Positions 16,531-26,387 are shown, counted from the stretch's first letter. The stretch is DNA of 64,000 bases from Vibrio renipiscarius (GCF_000827885.1 NZ_JTKH01000003.1:451918-515917); one strand, 5' to 3'. Numbers and translations are program-made. The notes: generated from the sequence alone by a model not told the origin.

Positions 16531-17802
16531 TTGCTCGAACACCATGTTCGCAATTACATTGCCACCAAATTAGCGAACGCTGGCATTAGCAGCGATCCTT
16601 ATGGTATTGAGTTAACGAGTGTATTCGCCTTGGTATCACTCGCGATCGCGGTATTTAGTTACTTAATTGTTCATCACGTCATTGTTCGATCGGTTAAAAA
16701 TGTACTGCAAAAAACCAATAAGCCGCTCGCCGAGAGCTTAGCCAAATTCGATTTATTGGGAAAAATATCGCTACTCGTGCCACTGATGATCTTAGATGTG
16801 TTGTTACCAATTGCGGTTGGGCACTACGCATTACTCGCTGGCATTCTTGATCGGGTACTCAGCATATTGCTGCTGTTTATGATTATTTGGCTCATTTTTG
16901 CCCTACTCGATGCTTTCAATGACATTGCGACCTTTAAAGGCATCACACGTAAGATGCCGATCAAAAGCTTTGTTCAGTTAATAAAGCTGTTCACATTCTT
17001 TGTCGGCTTAGTCGTTTTTGTTTCTATTCTAGCCAATGAATCCCCCATTATTTTCTTATCTGGTTTGGGGGTTGCGACGGGGTTTGTGATGCTGGTGTTC
17101 AAAGACACCATATTAGGGTTTGTTGCCGGGATTCAGCTTTCTGCTAACCGTATGATCAGCTTAAATGATTGGATTCAGATGAACGCTTATGGGGCGAACG
17201 GGACGGTTGAAGAGATCTCGCTGACCACCGTCAAGGTCAGAAACTTTGATAATACGGTCAGCATGTTGCCTGCTTATGCCTTAGTGCAAAATGCTTTTAT
17301 CAACTGGCAGGGAATGTCCGATTCAGGCGGTCGACGCATCGAACGCTCAGTCAACATTGATGTCACATCCATTCGCTTTATGGATGATGATGAAATCGAA
17401 TCGATGAAGAAGATCCGTCTGCTGCGCCAATATATTTACGAAACCATGCGCGATATTAATGCGTACAATGAAGAACTTGGTGACGATGCTGATGGCATCG
17501 GCAATATTCGTAAGATGACGAATCTAGGTTTGTTCCGTGCTTATCTCAACGCTTATCTGCGCGCCAATAAGGACATTCATCAGTACATGCTCATTATGGT
17601 GCGCCAATTGCAACCGACACCCGAAGGGATTCCTTTGCAGGTTTATGCATTCTGTAACAACGTTGATTGGGTGGTTTATGAAGGGGTGCAGGCGGATCTC
17701 TTCGACCATATCTACGCCATGATGCCACTATTTGGCTTGCGTCCTTATCAAGCGATTAGCAGCAATGACGCGCTGACAATAGGGGCAGGACGTCAACACT
17801 AA
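16531..17802 (+). CDS. MscS-type mechanosensitive channel, YbdG-like
   Basis: A 423-residue inner-membrane protein. About five hydrophobic segments lie in residues 25-195, then the MscS pore/upper beta region (GLGVATGFVMLVFKDTILGF, NRMISLNDWIQM, GTVEEISLTTVKVRNFDNTV) and a long cytosolic C-terminal domain with the acidic insert typical of YbdG/MscM proteins. These open at membrane tension and protect against osmotic downshock. The gene starts with TTG (16531) behind GAGG; no ATG or GTG alternative is better. It has its own terminator, so it is probably a single-gene transcript. Confidence 0.9.
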   Translation: MLEHHVRNYIATKLANAGISSDPYGIELTSVFALVSLAIAVFSYLIVHHVIVRSVKNVLQKTNKPLAESLAKFDLLGKISLLVPLMILDVLLPIAVGHYALLAGILDRVLSILLLFMIIWLIFALLDAFNDIATFKGITRKMPIKSFVQLIKLFTFFVGLVVFVSILANESPIIFLSGLGVATGFVMLVFKDTILGFVAGIQLSANRMISLNDWIQMNAYGANGTVEEISLTTVKVRNFDNTVSMLPAYALVQNAFINWQGMSDSGGRRIERSVNIDVTSIRFMDDDEIESMKKIRLLRQYIYETMRDINAYNEELGDDADGIGNIRKMTNLGLFRAYLNAYLRANKDIHQYMLIMVRQLQPTPEGIPLQVYAFCNNVDWVVYEGVQADLFDHIYAMMPLFGLRPYQAISSNDALTIGAGRQH

Positions 17803-17806
17803 ATCG

Positions 17807-17849
17807 CGTCGATGATTAGAGAAATGCTCACTAATCATCGACGTTTTTT
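17807..17849 (+). terminator. Strong terminator after the mechanosensitive channel gene
   Basis: A 13-bp perfect stem (17807-17819 with 17831-17843) is followed by six T. On the minus strand it lies just downstream of the amidohydrolase gene and may serve both convergent genes. Confidence 0.9.
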
Positions 17850-17874
17850 CTTTGCTTAAGGCTAAAACCGATCG

Positions 17875-19287
17875 CTAATTTAGCGTCTTAGCAAAGTCTC
17901 CCACTTTTTTCGTCACCGGCAGCCACTCTTTATCGTGTGCTTGCTGCGATACGGTGGTCAACTTCCCATCGGCAACGATCACTTGGCCATCAACAATAGT
18001 ATGAGTGACGTTTTGTGGATAAGCAGAAAATGCCAAGGTGGCGAACGGATCGTAGTTTGGTTGGGTGTTTGGCGCATCAGTATCCACGATAACGATATCC
18101 GCCTTTTTGCCCACCTCTAATGAGCCAATCTCATCGTCCATATCAAGTACGCGAGCCCCACCAATTGTTGCCAATTCCACTAACTCGTAGGGCGTAAATT
18201 TGGCGTTGTCGCCATGGTTCGTGCGCGCAACAACCGCGGCATAACCCATGACATTGATGATATCCATTTGATTGGATGACATTGGCCCATCAGTGCCTAA
18301 GCCCACATCTAAACCTTTATTAACCATATCCCATGAGGGCGAATAGCCATTGTTGCCTTTGGTATTCGCTTTAGGGTTATGAGCAATACCCACACCATGC
18401 TTCTTAAGCAGATCCATGTCTTGTTCATCAAGATGGTTAACATGCGCCGCGACTAAGTTATCAACCAGAAAACCAATGGAATCTAAATACTCAACGACCG
18501 ATTGGTCTTTGCTCATTTGATCTGAAAAAGCGTCCGTCTTAGCGTCTTCCCACGTAAATTCGGCAAGGTGAGTCAGTAGCGGCACCTGTTTTTCAACCGC
18601 GAGGTCTTTGGCTTTGATCAACCATTCTGCCGATACGGTATAAGGAGCGTGGGGGGCAACAGCCGGCGTGATAAGCGGATGGCCTTGCCATTCATCAATG
18701 AATTTTTCAGCGTATTCCAAACCGCCGTAGGGTTGCTTTGCATCCACGACAGGAAAACCAATCACGGTCTCACCGAGTACGCCACGAATACCAACCTCTG
18801 CGACCGATTTTGCGACTTCGTCTTCGTGGTAATACATATCGGTAATCAAAGTCACACCCGACAATGCCAACTCCATCGCCGCATGGCGAGAAGCGGTGCG
18901 GATCAACTCTCGAGACAACATTTCTTTTTCAAGAGGAAACATAAAGTTGATCAAACGATTTTCAACACCATTTTCGCCCAAGCCACGAAACGCCACCATT
19001 GGGATATGGTTGTGGGTGTTGATCATTCCTGGCATCACAATGTCTCCACCAGCATCAATCGTGCGTGCGGCTTGATATTGCTGCTCAAGTGCCATCGAGC
19101 CAATGGCGATAATGCGATTGCCCTTAACCACAATCACGCCATCATCAATGATTCTTTGCTGACCATCCATCGGGAGAATCTGAGCATTTTTGATCATAAG
19201 ATCCGCAGGCTCGCTAGCAAAAGAAGGCAAGTGAACACAGGCTAACGCGACCGTAGCAGCAACCATTGTTTTCGTGAACTTTTTCAT
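17875..19287 (-). CDS. Exported amidohydrolase (MTA/SAH deaminase-like)
   Basis: A 470-residue metal-dependent amidohydrolase. Residues 1-24 form a signal peptide (MKKFTKTMVAATVALACVHL, cleavage after FAS), so the mature enzyme is probably periplasmic. Seen: metal ligands HNH at 92-94, H240 in THLAE, H282/H285 in AHVNHL, and D333 in GLGTDGP. These are the ligand set of the S-adenosylhomocysteine/5'-methylthioadenosine deaminase and chlorohydrolase branch. The real substrate cannot be told from sequence; secreted members deaminate or dehydrolyse diverse heterocycles. It stands alone and converges on the channel gene. Confidence 0.9.
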   Translation of the reverse strand: MKKFTKTMVAATVALACVHLPSFASEPADLMIKNAQILPMDGQQRIIDDGVIVVKGNRIIAIGSMALEQQYQAARTIDAGGDIVMPGMINTHNHIPMVAFRGLGENGVENRLINFMFPLEKEMLSRELIRTASRHAAMELALSGVTLITDMYYHEDEVAKSVAEVGIRGVLGETVIGFPVVDAKQPYGGLEYAEKFIDEWQGHPLITPAVAPHAPYTVSAEWLIKAKDLAVEKQVPLLTHLAEFTWEDAKTDAFSDQMSKDQSVVEYLDSIGFLVDNLVAAHVNHLDEQDMDLLKKHGVGIAHNPKANTKGNNGYSPSWDMVNKGLDVGLGTDGPMSSNQMDIINVMGYAAVVARTNHGDNAKFTPYELVELATIGGARVLDMDDEIGSLEVGKKADIVIVDTDAPNTQPNYDPFATLAFSAYPQNVTHTIVDGQVIVADGKLTTVSQQAHDKEWLPVTKKVGDFAKTLN

Positions 19288-19348
19288 GTATTTACCTATA
19301 TAAACACGAACAGATGAACGACAAAATATGGCGCTGATATTAACGACA

Positions 19349-19537
19349 CTACTGGGAATTCTGTAGATAAATTAAGCACGACTTAGCGACGAGATTCACA
19401 GTTTCAATAAATCCTCTGTCGCCGCTCGCCCTCCCTTGCTCTCGGTACTCCGATAATCCCATCCGCGCCGTTTTTAATCCGCTAAATTTAATCTCGATCA
19501 ATTGTCTTACAAATTTAATCCATCGTTCATCTTCCAT
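19349..19537 (-). CDS. Possible small hypothetical protein
   Basis: A 62-residue reading (MEDERWIKFVRQLIEIKFSG at the N-terminus) with balanced, helix-like composition. No Shine-Dalgarno sequence precedes its ATG, and it lies in the intergenic region between the divergent amidohydrolase and the 19585 gene, so it may be chance. Listed only as possible. Confidence 0.28.
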   Translation of the reverse strand: MEDERWIKFVRQLIEIKFSGLKTARMGLSEYREQGRASGDRGFIETVNLVAKSCLIYLQNSQ

Positions 19538-19584
19538 TGTCTACACTTGGGAGTGATTAACATCACATAGATAAGGAGTTAACC

Positions 19585-19878
19585 ATGATCACTGTTTATC
19601 GGGAATACCCTCTTTCTAACCATCCTAACTTGCATGCTCGTGTTGAAGTCAATCCAATCGGACAGCTTGATATAGAAATCGTTGAACTCTGTGAGAAGCA
19701 CAGCTCTGAATTTGATCATTTGTCATTTGAATCAAAAGGCAGCGCAATTTGTGTATGTGGAAAAGACCAACTTTCTGCCTGGCAATTGAGTTTAACCAAT
19801 GGTGATGGGCGAGAGCTTTCATTACTGATCGATAAAGCCAATGAAGAATACGAAACGTTAATGCGTGACTTGATGTAA
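19585..19878 (+). CDS. Small hypothetical protein
   Basis: A 97-residue acidic protein (MITVYREYPLSNHPNLHARV at the N-terminus) behind a good ribosome site, AAGGAG. Beta-rich first half, helical end (LIDKANEEYETLMRDLM). Two cysteines near the middle (CVCG) but no full metal motif. Not recognised. It is followed by the GNAT-nitrilase gene 130 bp downstream, but a promoter-like AT-rich gap makes co-transcription uncertain. Confidence 0.75.
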   Translation: MITVYREYPLSNHPNLHARVEVNPIGQLDIEIVELCEKHSSEFDHLSFESKGSAICVCGKDQLSAWQLSLTNGDGRELSLLIDKANEEYETLMRDLM

Positions 19879-20008
19879 TTCATCACGACGGTTTACACAA
19901 AGAAAGCTTATAGCGGTAGTCGAAACTGTGAGTTATTGATATATCTGACCTATTCTATTTATGGCATTCTCAACATACTGAATAAAACGCTTAAATGGAT
20001 GGCCTAAT

Positions 20009-21541
20009 ATGGACAGCAATACGCCAAAGCTTTCTTTACGTACAATCGAATCAACCGATTATCCCGAATTGGCACAATTGATGGATCTTGTTTTTCATGA
20101 TGTCGGCGGCTCTTGGCCGCGAATGACCATTATGGATCTCATTCATCAATTTCCAGATGGTCAAATATGCATTGAAGATAACGGCAAAATCATTGGGGCC
20201 GCGCTGACAATCAAAGTCGACTACAACCGCTTCTCTCTTCCTCATCTGTACACCGACATCATTACTGAAAATAACGTCATTCAAAACCAAGTTACGGGTG
20301 ACGCTATGTATGGTCTAGATGTCTTTGTTCATCCCGATTACCGCGGATTACGTTTAGGTCGTCGACTCTATGATGCCCGTAAAGAGCTGTGTCGTAGTAT
20401 GAACTTTAAAGCCATTCTGGCTGGGGGGCGCATTCCGCATTATCACCAACACGCAAGCGAAATGAGCGTGGCAGACTATATTGATAAAGTAAAACGCCGC
20501 GAATTACACGACCCGATCCTTTCATTTCAATTGGCCAATGGCTTTGATGTAAAACGCATCATGCGCAACTATTTGCCTGAAGACGATGCCTCAAAAGGGT
20601 ATGCAACGCTCTTAGAGTGGGATAATTTTTTCTACGAAGACGACGTGCAATCGGTCCATGATGTCGAAAAAACACTAGTTCGAATTGGGGTCGTTCAGTG
20701 GCAGATGCGCGCCATGAATGATTTGGAAGACCTGCTCGATCAAGCCGAATTTTTCATCTCATCATTGGCCAATTACAAAGCCGATTTCGCCCTCTTCCCT
20801 GAGTTTTTCAATGCGCCACTCATGGGCTTACAAAAAGATCAAAACTCGGTCGAAGCCATTCGCTTTCTGGCCAGCTTTAGTGAAGAGATCAAATACCGCT
20901 TCTCCCAAATGGCGGTCACGTACAACATCAATATCATCGCAGGTAGCATGCCCGTCATTGAAGACAACAAGCTGTATAACGTCGCTTACTTACTGCAGCG
21001 AGATGGCCAAATTGATGCGCAATATAAAGTACACATAACACCGCATGAAGAAAAAGATTGGGTGATTGATGGTGGCAATAAAATTAACGTCTTTGAGACC
21101 GATGCCGGCCGAGTCGGTATTCTAATTTGTTACGACAGCGAGTTCCCTGAGTTGGGAAGAATGATGGCCGAAGAAGATGTCCAAATCATCTTTGTCCCAT
21201 TTTGGACCGACACAAAAAATGGCTACCAACGTGTACGCATCTGTTCACAAGCACGCGCGATTGAAAACGAATGTTATGTGGCAATCGGTGGCAGCGTCGG
21301 CAATTTGCCTCGCGTCGACAATGTGGATATTCAATACGCGCAATCCGCCGTTTTCTCACCTTCGGATATTTACTTTCCGCACGATGCGACCTTAACTGAA
21401 GCCAGCGCAAATACTGAAATGATCATTTTCGCTGATGTGGATTTAACCAAGCTAAAGCAACTGAATACGGAAGGCTCTGTGACGAACTTACGTCATCGTC
21501 GCCTTGATCTCTACGGTGGTTTTACCCAAGCGAAAAAATAG
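20009..21541 (+). CDS. Bifunctional GNAT acetyltransferase / carbon-nitrogen hydrolase
   Basis: A 510-residue fusion. Residues 8-205 are a GNAT acetyltransferase domain with the acetyl-CoA loop region RGLRLGRRLYDAR at 112-124. Residues 223-505 are a nitrilase-superfamily hydrolase with the Glu-Lys-Cys triad E265 (FPEFF), K340 (QYKVH) and C374 (LICYDSE). Proteins with this domain pair are known as a family; they may couple amine acetylation with amide cleavage, but substrates are not settled. Length is normal. A strong terminator follows, so it is a single-gene unit. Probably cytosolic. Confidence 0.92.
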   Translation: MDSNTPKLSLRTIESTDYPELAQLMDLVFHDVGGSWPRMTIMDLIHQFPDGQICIEDNGKIIGAALTIKVDYNRFSLPHLYTDIITENNVIQNQVTGDAMYGLDVFVHPDYRGLRLGRRLYDARKELCRSMNFKAILAGGRIPHYHQHASEMSVADYIDKVKRRELHDPILSFQLANGFDVKRIMRNYLPEDDASKGYATLLEWDNFFYEDDVQSVHDVEKTLVRIGVVQWQMRAMNDLEDLLDQAEFFISSLANYKADFALFPEFFNAPLMGLQKDQNSVEAIRFLASFSEEIKYRFSQMAVTYNINIIAGSMPVIEDNKLYNVAYLLQRDGQIDAQYKVHITPHEEKDWVIDGGNKINVFETDAGRVGILICYDSEFPELGRMMAEEDVQIIFVPFWTDTKNGYQRVRICSQARAIENECYVAIGGSVGNLPRVDNVDIQYAQSAVFSPSDIYFPHDATLTEASANTEMIIFADVDLTKLKQLNTEGSVTNLRHRRLDLYGGFTQAKK

Positions 21542-21558
21542 CAACGTTCTTTCCTATC

Positions 21559-21616
21559 GCCGTCATCTATCCGCCTCAAATACTCGAAGAGGCGCCTCTG
21601 GAATGACGGCTTTTTT
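21559..21616 (+). terminator. Terminator after the GNAT-nitrilase gene
   Basis: GCCGTCAT (21559-21566) pairs with ATGACGGC (21603-21610), with a smaller GAGGCGCCTC-type inner hairpin between them, followed by six T. Confidence 0.8.
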
Positions 21617-21673
21617 ATATCCCTCGCTCAGTATTCATATCCGTATCTCGGCAATCGCTTCGACCCTGCATCG

Positions 21674-21721
21674 CACAATTCACAACACAATTCACAACAC
21701 CGTTCAAAGCACAGTTCATAA
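21674..21721. repeat. Four tandem 12-bp repeats
   Basis: CACAATTCACAA occurs twice in direct succession and is followed by two diverged copies (CACCGTTCAAAG, CACAGTTCATAA), 48 bp in all. It lies in the intergenic region upstream of the metallo-hydrolase gene. Confidence 0.85.
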
Positions 21722-21842
21722 CATAATGGTTGCATCAATTTTTGGTCAGATCCTTCTGTGCCTCACAATTACGGCACACGCAGTTGTGTAAAGTTAACTC
21801 TGCGGGCAAGTTCATTGGCATAGACAAAAAGGAGAGCCAAAG

Positions 21843-23165
21843 ATGAAAATCATCCATCACGGCGGTAAGGACACCATCACCGGGTCTTGTCATGAACTAC
21901 GTGCTGATGAGACATCCATTTTGATTGATTGCGGGCTATTTCAGGGAGCGGATGAACGGGCGCTTGAAATTGAGTTTGCCACTGAGCACCTCAATGCGTT
22001 GCTACTGACCCATTCACATATTGATCATGTTGGCAGAATACCGTGGTTGCTGGCGAGCGGGTTTACACAACCCATCTATTGCACAGAAGCCACCGCAGAG
22101 CTGGTTCCGCTTATGCTAGAAGACGGGCTAAAGCTGCAATTGGGCTTATCGACAAAGCAAACCCAACAAGTCATGAGTCGTTTAAAAGCACAATTGAGAC
22201 CTCAATCCTATGCTCAATGGTTCTCCTTGCCTTCGAATGGAAAATCAACTCTCAAAGCACGCTTTCAACATGCTGGGCATATTCTTGGTTCGGCCTATAT
22301 TGAAATTCTCCTACCCAATCAAGAAGTGGTCGTTTTTTCAGGCGATCTTGGGCCCAAAAACACGCCGTTATTGCCCGACCCGATTCCACCAAAACGTGCC
22401 GACTATCTCTTCATCGAATCAACGTATTGCCGTAAACATCATGACGACATTCACACCCGATCGCAGCGATTGCTCGCGATCATTGAACGCTCACTCGCCG
22501 ATGGTGGTGCGATTTTAATACCTGCGTTTAGTGTGGGACGAACCCAAGAGCTGCTCTTTGATATTGAACAACTGATCCATCAGAATAAAATTTCAACCAA
22601 CCTCCCCATTATTTTAGATTCCCCAATGGCGCAGCAGGTCACCCAATCTTATCGTCGATTTAAAACACTTTGGGGACAAGAAGCAAAAGCGCGCCTTGCC
22701 GAACATCGTCACCCATTGGCTTTTGAGCAGTGCATCACCATTGATGATCATCGTAATCACAAACGTTTAGTCAATCGATTAGCGTCGACGGGAGAAGCTG
22801 CGATTGTCGTCGCCGCTTCGGGCATGTGCCAAGGCGGGCGCATTATGAACTACTTGCAAGCGCTGTTGCCCGACGATCGCACCGATGTGTTACTGGCTGG
22901 CTATCAGGCTCAAGGGACGTTAGGCCGTGCGATTCAAAATGGCGATAAACAGGTTAGCATCGATGGGAAAGAGATTGAGGTAAAGGCGCAAGTCCACACC
23001 ATGTCAGGGTATTCAGCTCATGCTGATAAAGCCGATCTGTTCGATTTCATTCACGGCATTTCTCTTCCCCCCAAAGAAATTCACTTAATTCATGGCGAAT
23101 CCGATAACAAAAAGGAATGGGCAAAGGAGCTCAACTCAAAAGGCCATCACTGCGTTATCCGTTAA
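21843..23165 (+). CDS. MBL-fold / beta-CASP RNA-type metallo-hydrolase
   Basis: A 440-residue metallo-beta-lactamase-fold protein. Seen: the zinc motif THSHIDHVGR (near 57-66), a further His in HAGHILGSA, an Asp ligand in FSGDLGP, a beta-CASP insert (IPAFSVGRTQELLF region), and the C-terminal VHTMSGYSAHAD that is characteristic of RNA-processing CPSF-like/RNase J-like members. In proteobacteria such stand-alone proteins are annotated as RNA-specificity MBL hydrolases; the natural substrate is not established. AAGGAG precedes the ATG. Nothing indicates an operon partner. Confidence 0.9.
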   Translation: MKIIHHGGKDTITGSCHELRADETSILIDCGLFQGADERALEIEFATEHLNALLLTHSHIDHVGRIPWLLASGFTQPIYCTEATAELVPLMLEDGLKLQLGLSTKQTQQVMSRLKAQLRPQSYAQWFSLPSNGKSTLKARFQHAGHILGSAYIEILLPNQEVVVFSGDLGPKNTPLLPDPIPPKRADYLFIESTYCRKHHDDIHTRSQRLLAIIERSLADGGAILIPAFSVGRTQELLFDIEQLIHQNKISTNLPIILDSPMAQQVTQSYRRFKTLWGQEAKARLAEHRHPLAFEQCITIDDHRNHKRLVNRLASTGEAAIVVAASGMCQGGRIMNYLQALLPDDRTDVLLAGYQAQGTLGRAIQNGDKQVSIDGKEIEVKAQVHTMSGYSAHADKADLFDFIHGISLPPKEIHLIHGESDNKKEWAKELNSKGHHCVIR

Positions 23166-23245
23166 TCGCCTTTCATACACCGATATCTCATTGATACCGC
23201 ATTGATATCGCATGCAGGCTTGCTCACGAAGATAGCACACAGCCC

Positions 23246-24154
23246 TTAATGAGTGGCGCGTAAACGGCGATAGCCCGACAGCAAAGCAAGCATAAGAAGA
23301 CCACTCATGAGGCCGATGATTCCGTTTCCGATCGTCGAGTACGTCGCAGAGAGATAAGGGATCTGCGGCAACACACTAACGACGCTTTCCAGTCCATGGT
23401 GTATGAATGACAAGCTATGCACGATAATGCCACCACCGACAAGAAACATCGCGATCGTGCCAACAACCGTCAAAAATTTCATCAGTTTTGGCGCCATAGA
23501 CACCAAACCATCACCCAGCAAACTTAGCGCCCCTTCACCTTGGCTTTTGCGTTGTAAGTAAAAACCTAGATCGTCCATTTTTACAATGCCAGCCACCAAG
23601 CCATAAACGCCTATCGTCATGAGGACGGCAATTAAACTCATCACCAGCACTTGTGTAATGAATGGATGGCCTTGTACTGTTCCTAACGCAATGACAATGA
23701 TTTCTGCGGATAAAATAAAATCGGTACGAATCGCCCCTTTGATTTTCTGCTGTTCATAGTCGGCGAGATTGTCTGCCGATAAATCAGAGTTATCCGTCGG
23801 TTCCGCATCAGAGTGAGGGTGAAAAAGTTTCTCATGCACTTTTTCGGCACCTTCAAAACACAAAAACAAACCGCCCACCAGCAGTAAAGGCGTGATCAAC
23901 CACGGTGCGATAGAACTAATCAGCAGTGCCGCTGGAACCAATATCAGCTTATTTTTAAACGAACCTTTGGCAACACTCCAGACCACCGGAATTTCTCGCT
24001 CAGCACGCACACCGGAAACTTGCTGGGCATTAAGCGCCAAATCATCCCCTAGTACCCCAGCGGTTTTCTTTGCTGCGACTTTCGACATCAAAGCCACGTC
24101 ATCTAATACCGTCGCAATATCATCAAGAAGGGTTAATAAACTTAAGCCTGCCAT
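23246..24154 (-). CDS. DUF808 (YedI-like) inner-membrane protein
   Basis: A 302-residue membrane protein beginning MAGLSLLTLLDDIATVLDDV, the invariant start of the DUF808/YedI family. It has about six hydrophobic spans with an acidic, His-containing loop (HEKLFHPHSDAE) after the second. The start at 24154 is chosen over 24181 from the AAGGAA ribosome site and the family's N-terminus. Function is unknown. Confidence 0.9.
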   Translation of the reverse strand: MAGLSLLTLLDDIATVLDDVALMSKVAAKKTAGVLGDDLALNAQQVSGVRAEREIPVVWSVAKGSFKNKLILVPAALLISSIAPWLITPLLLVGGLFLCFEGAEKVHEKLFHPHSDAEPTDNSDLSADNLADYEQQKIKGAIRTDFILSAEIIVIALGTVQGHPFITQVLVMSLIAVLMTIGVYGLVAGIVKMDDLGFYLQRKSQGEGALSLLGDGLVSMAPKLMKFLTVVGTIAMFLVGGGIIVHSLSFIHHGLESVVSVLPQIPYLSATYSTIGNGIIGLMSGLLMLALLSGYRRLRATH

Positions 24155-24254
24155 TTTCGTTTCCTTATCTTGGAATAGCACTCACTCGTGACTGATCACT
24201 TTTTTTAGCGTTTAGATCATCATAGGCTAAAAACACAACGTCTTACTGCCAATA

Positions 24255-24280
24255 CAAAAAAAGCGCCGAATCGGCGCCTT
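24255..24280 (-). terminator. Terminator of metY
   Basis: On the minus strand GGCGCCGATTCGGCGC is followed by seven T, 30 bp after the metY stop codon. Confidence 0.85.
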
Positions 24281-24310
24281 TGATGTTCATTGGTTCAGTC
24301 TTCCACAACG

Positions 24311-25579
24311 TTACGCTTGCAACGCCTGCGTCAGATCATCAAGAATGTCATCGATGTGCTCAATACCCACCGATAAGCGAATCATTTCAGGGTAGACCCC
24401 TGCGTTCGCCTGCTCTTCTGTACTCATTTGACGATGCGTGGTTGACGCTGGATGACAAGCTAATGACTTCGCATCACCAATATTGACTAAGCGTTTGAAT
24501 ATCTGCAACGCGTCATAGAATCGTACGCCCGCATCATAGCCATCCTTAAGACCAAATGACAAAATAGCAGAGGGCTTACCTTTCATGTATTTTTCTGCCA
24601 ATGGATAAAATGGCGAATCCGCAAGACCTGCGTAACTCACCCAACTGACTTTATCATGCTGCTGTAAGAACTCTGCCACCTTAAGGGCATTCTCTGTGTG
24701 ACGCTCCATACGCAGCGATAACGTTTCTAACCCCTGCATTAACATGAATGCATTCATTGGCGATAACGCAGCACCCGTGTTGCGTAGCGGCACTGTGCGG
24801 GCACGACCAATAAAGGCGGCCGGACCGAAAGTGTCGGTATAGACCACGCCGTGATACGACGGCTCAGGTTGATTCATCACCGGGAAGCGCTCTTTATGTT
24901 CGGCCCATGGGAATGTGCCGGCATCAATGATCGCCCCACCCAAGGTGGTGCCATGACCGCCTACATATTTGGTCAGTGAATGAACCACAATATCCGCGCC
25001 AAATTCAATCGGTTTACATAATGCTGGCGTCGCGACCGTATTATCAACAATCACCGGCACACCTTGAGCGTGTGCGACTTCGGCGACGCGCTCAAGATCA
25101 ATGATGTTGCCAGCAGGGTTGCCGATACTCTCGCAATACACCGCCTTGGTGTTCTCATCAATCAGCTCAGCGAGACTTTCTGGGTTGTCATCTTTGGCAA
25201 AACGAACTTCAATCCCCTGCTTCGGCAGCATGTGAGCAAATAACGTATAAGTTCCGCCATACAGCTGCGGTGTCGAGACAATGTTATCGCCCGCTTCCGC
25301 TAAGGTTAAAATGGCATAGTTGATCGCCGCACTGCCTGCACTCACCACCAAACCCGCAATCCCACCTTCCAATGCAGCCATGCGCTTTTCCAACACGTCA
25401 TTGGTTGGGTTCATGATGCGTGTATAAATATTTCCGGGAACCTCGAGGTTAAATAGATCGGCGCCATGCTGAGCGCTATCAAACTCATACGCGACCGTTT
25501 GATAAATCGGGGGCGCGACAGATTTCGTCGTCGGTTCTGTTTCATAACCAAAATGAATCGCTAGTGTTTCGTCTTTCAT
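24311..25579 (-). CDS. metY: O-acetylhomoserine aminocarboxypropyltransferase / cysteine synthase
   Basis: A 422-residue PLP enzyme of the Cys/Met metabolism family; MetY-type enzymes sulfhydrylate O-acetylhomoserine to homocysteine. Seen: the PLP lysine K204 in VVHSLTKYVGGHG, the Asp that holds the cofactor in IVDNT at 177-181, and the N-terminal ETEPTTKSVAPPIYQT typical of this branch with its longer C-terminal region. Cytosolic, tetrameric in the family. Single gene with its own terminator; no MetJ box was recognised upstream. A cystathionine gamma-synthase role is less likely on length and N-terminal motif. Confidence 0.92.
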   Translation of the reverse strand: MKDETLAIHFGYETEPTTKSVAPPIYQTVAYEFDSAQHGADLFNLEVPGNIYTRIMNPTNDVLEKRMAALEGGIAGLVVSAGSAAINYAILTLAEAGDNIVSTPQLYGGTYTLFAHMLPKQGIEVRFAKDDNPESLAELIDENTKAVYCESIGNPAGNIIDLERVAEVAHAQGVPVIVDNTVATPALCKPIEFGADIVVHSLTKYVGGHGTTLGGAIIDAGTFPWAEHKERFPVMNQPEPSYHGVVYTDTFGPAAFIGRARTVPLRNTGAALSPMNAFMLMQGLETLSLRMERHTENALKVAEFLQQHDKVSWVSYAGLADSPFYPLAEKYMKGKPSAILSFGLKDGYDAGVRFYDALQIFKRLVNIGDAKSLACHPASTTHRQMSTEEQANAGVYPEMIRLSVGIEHIDDILDDLTQALQA

Positions 25580-25731
25580 AACTCATCCGTGATGTGGGTA
25601 TTAGATAAGTGATAATGCGCTTTTCTGAGTGGTGAATAAAGCACCAAAATCAGGCAATTTGAGCCGCATCTAATCAAACCGCTCTCAATCACAAACGGAT
25701 CCAATAAAACCTATCGCCGGAAAATAAACAT

Positions 25732-25760
25732 AAAAAAAGGGTTAGCCAAATGGCTAACCC
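25732..25760 (-). terminator. Terminator of satP
   Basis: On the minus strand GGGTTAGCCATTTGGCTAACCC is a strong hairpin whose arms span 25739-25760; seven T follow at 25732-25738. Confidence 0.88.
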
Positions 25761-25790
25761 TTAGAAATACAGTGTTGTTCAAACAAACAA

Positions 25791-26387
25791 TTATGCCGCG
25801 ACTTGCTCAGCAGCAACGATTGGCTTGATACGCTTTTCGCCAACTGGCAGCACTACGCGGCCGAATTCGTTGTTTAGCACTTGAGCCATTGCGAAGTAGA
25901 TTGCGCTTGCGCCACAGAAAATACCTTCGATACCCGCAATAGTGCCGATAACTGAGCTACCCGTGAAATCACGTGCTGCCAGTAGGAAGAACAGGATAGT
26001 CAGGGAACCAAAGACCACTTGTTTCGCAACTGGGTAGCAAAGAGAACCGATAAACATGAAGCCTGTGAAGATACCCCAAAGTGCTAGGTACCAACCCATG
26101 AAGCTTGCTGGGCTTGGTGCAAGACCCATGTTAGGCATTACAAGAATACCCACTAGCGTCAGCCAGAAAAGACCGTAAGAAGTGAAAGCAGTGGTACCAA
26201 AGGTGTCGCCACGCTTAAAGCACATCATACCAACAAGCACTTGGCCAAGGCCACCGTAGAAGATACCCATTGCTAGGATCATTGAATCGATTGGAAAAAA
26301 GCCTGCGTTATGGATGTTAAGCAGGATAGTTGTCATACCGAAACCCATTAGGCCTAGTGGGGCTGGGTTAGCCAGTTTTGTTGACAT
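25791..26387 (-). CDS. satP: Acetate/succinate uptake transporter (GPR1/FUN34/YaaH family)
   Basis: A 198-residue inner-membrane protein with six predicted spans. Seen: the family signature [18 protein letters not shown] at 7-24, a second half with YGLFWL and a [19 protein letters not shown] segment. SatP proteins are hexameric acetate and succinate channels/transporters. The gene is a single unit with a strong terminator. The last residues (EQVAA) are hydrophilic and unremarkable. Confidence 0.93.
   Translation of the reverse strand: MSTKLANPAPLGLMGFGMTTILLNIHNAGFFPIDSMILAMGIFYGGLGQVLVGMMCFKRGDTFGTTAFTSYGLFWLTLVGILVMPNMGLAPSPASFMGWYLALWGIFTGFMFIGSLCYPVAKQVVFGSLTILFFLLAARDFTGSSVIGTIAGIEGIFCGASAIYFAMAQVLNNEFGRVVLPVGEKRIKPIVAAEQVAA

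Noticed and set aside
18649..19245. A 198-codon plus-strand reading inside the amidohydrolase gene
   Set aside because: Antisense to conserved metal-binding motifs and the signal peptide region; composition is unlike a real protein.
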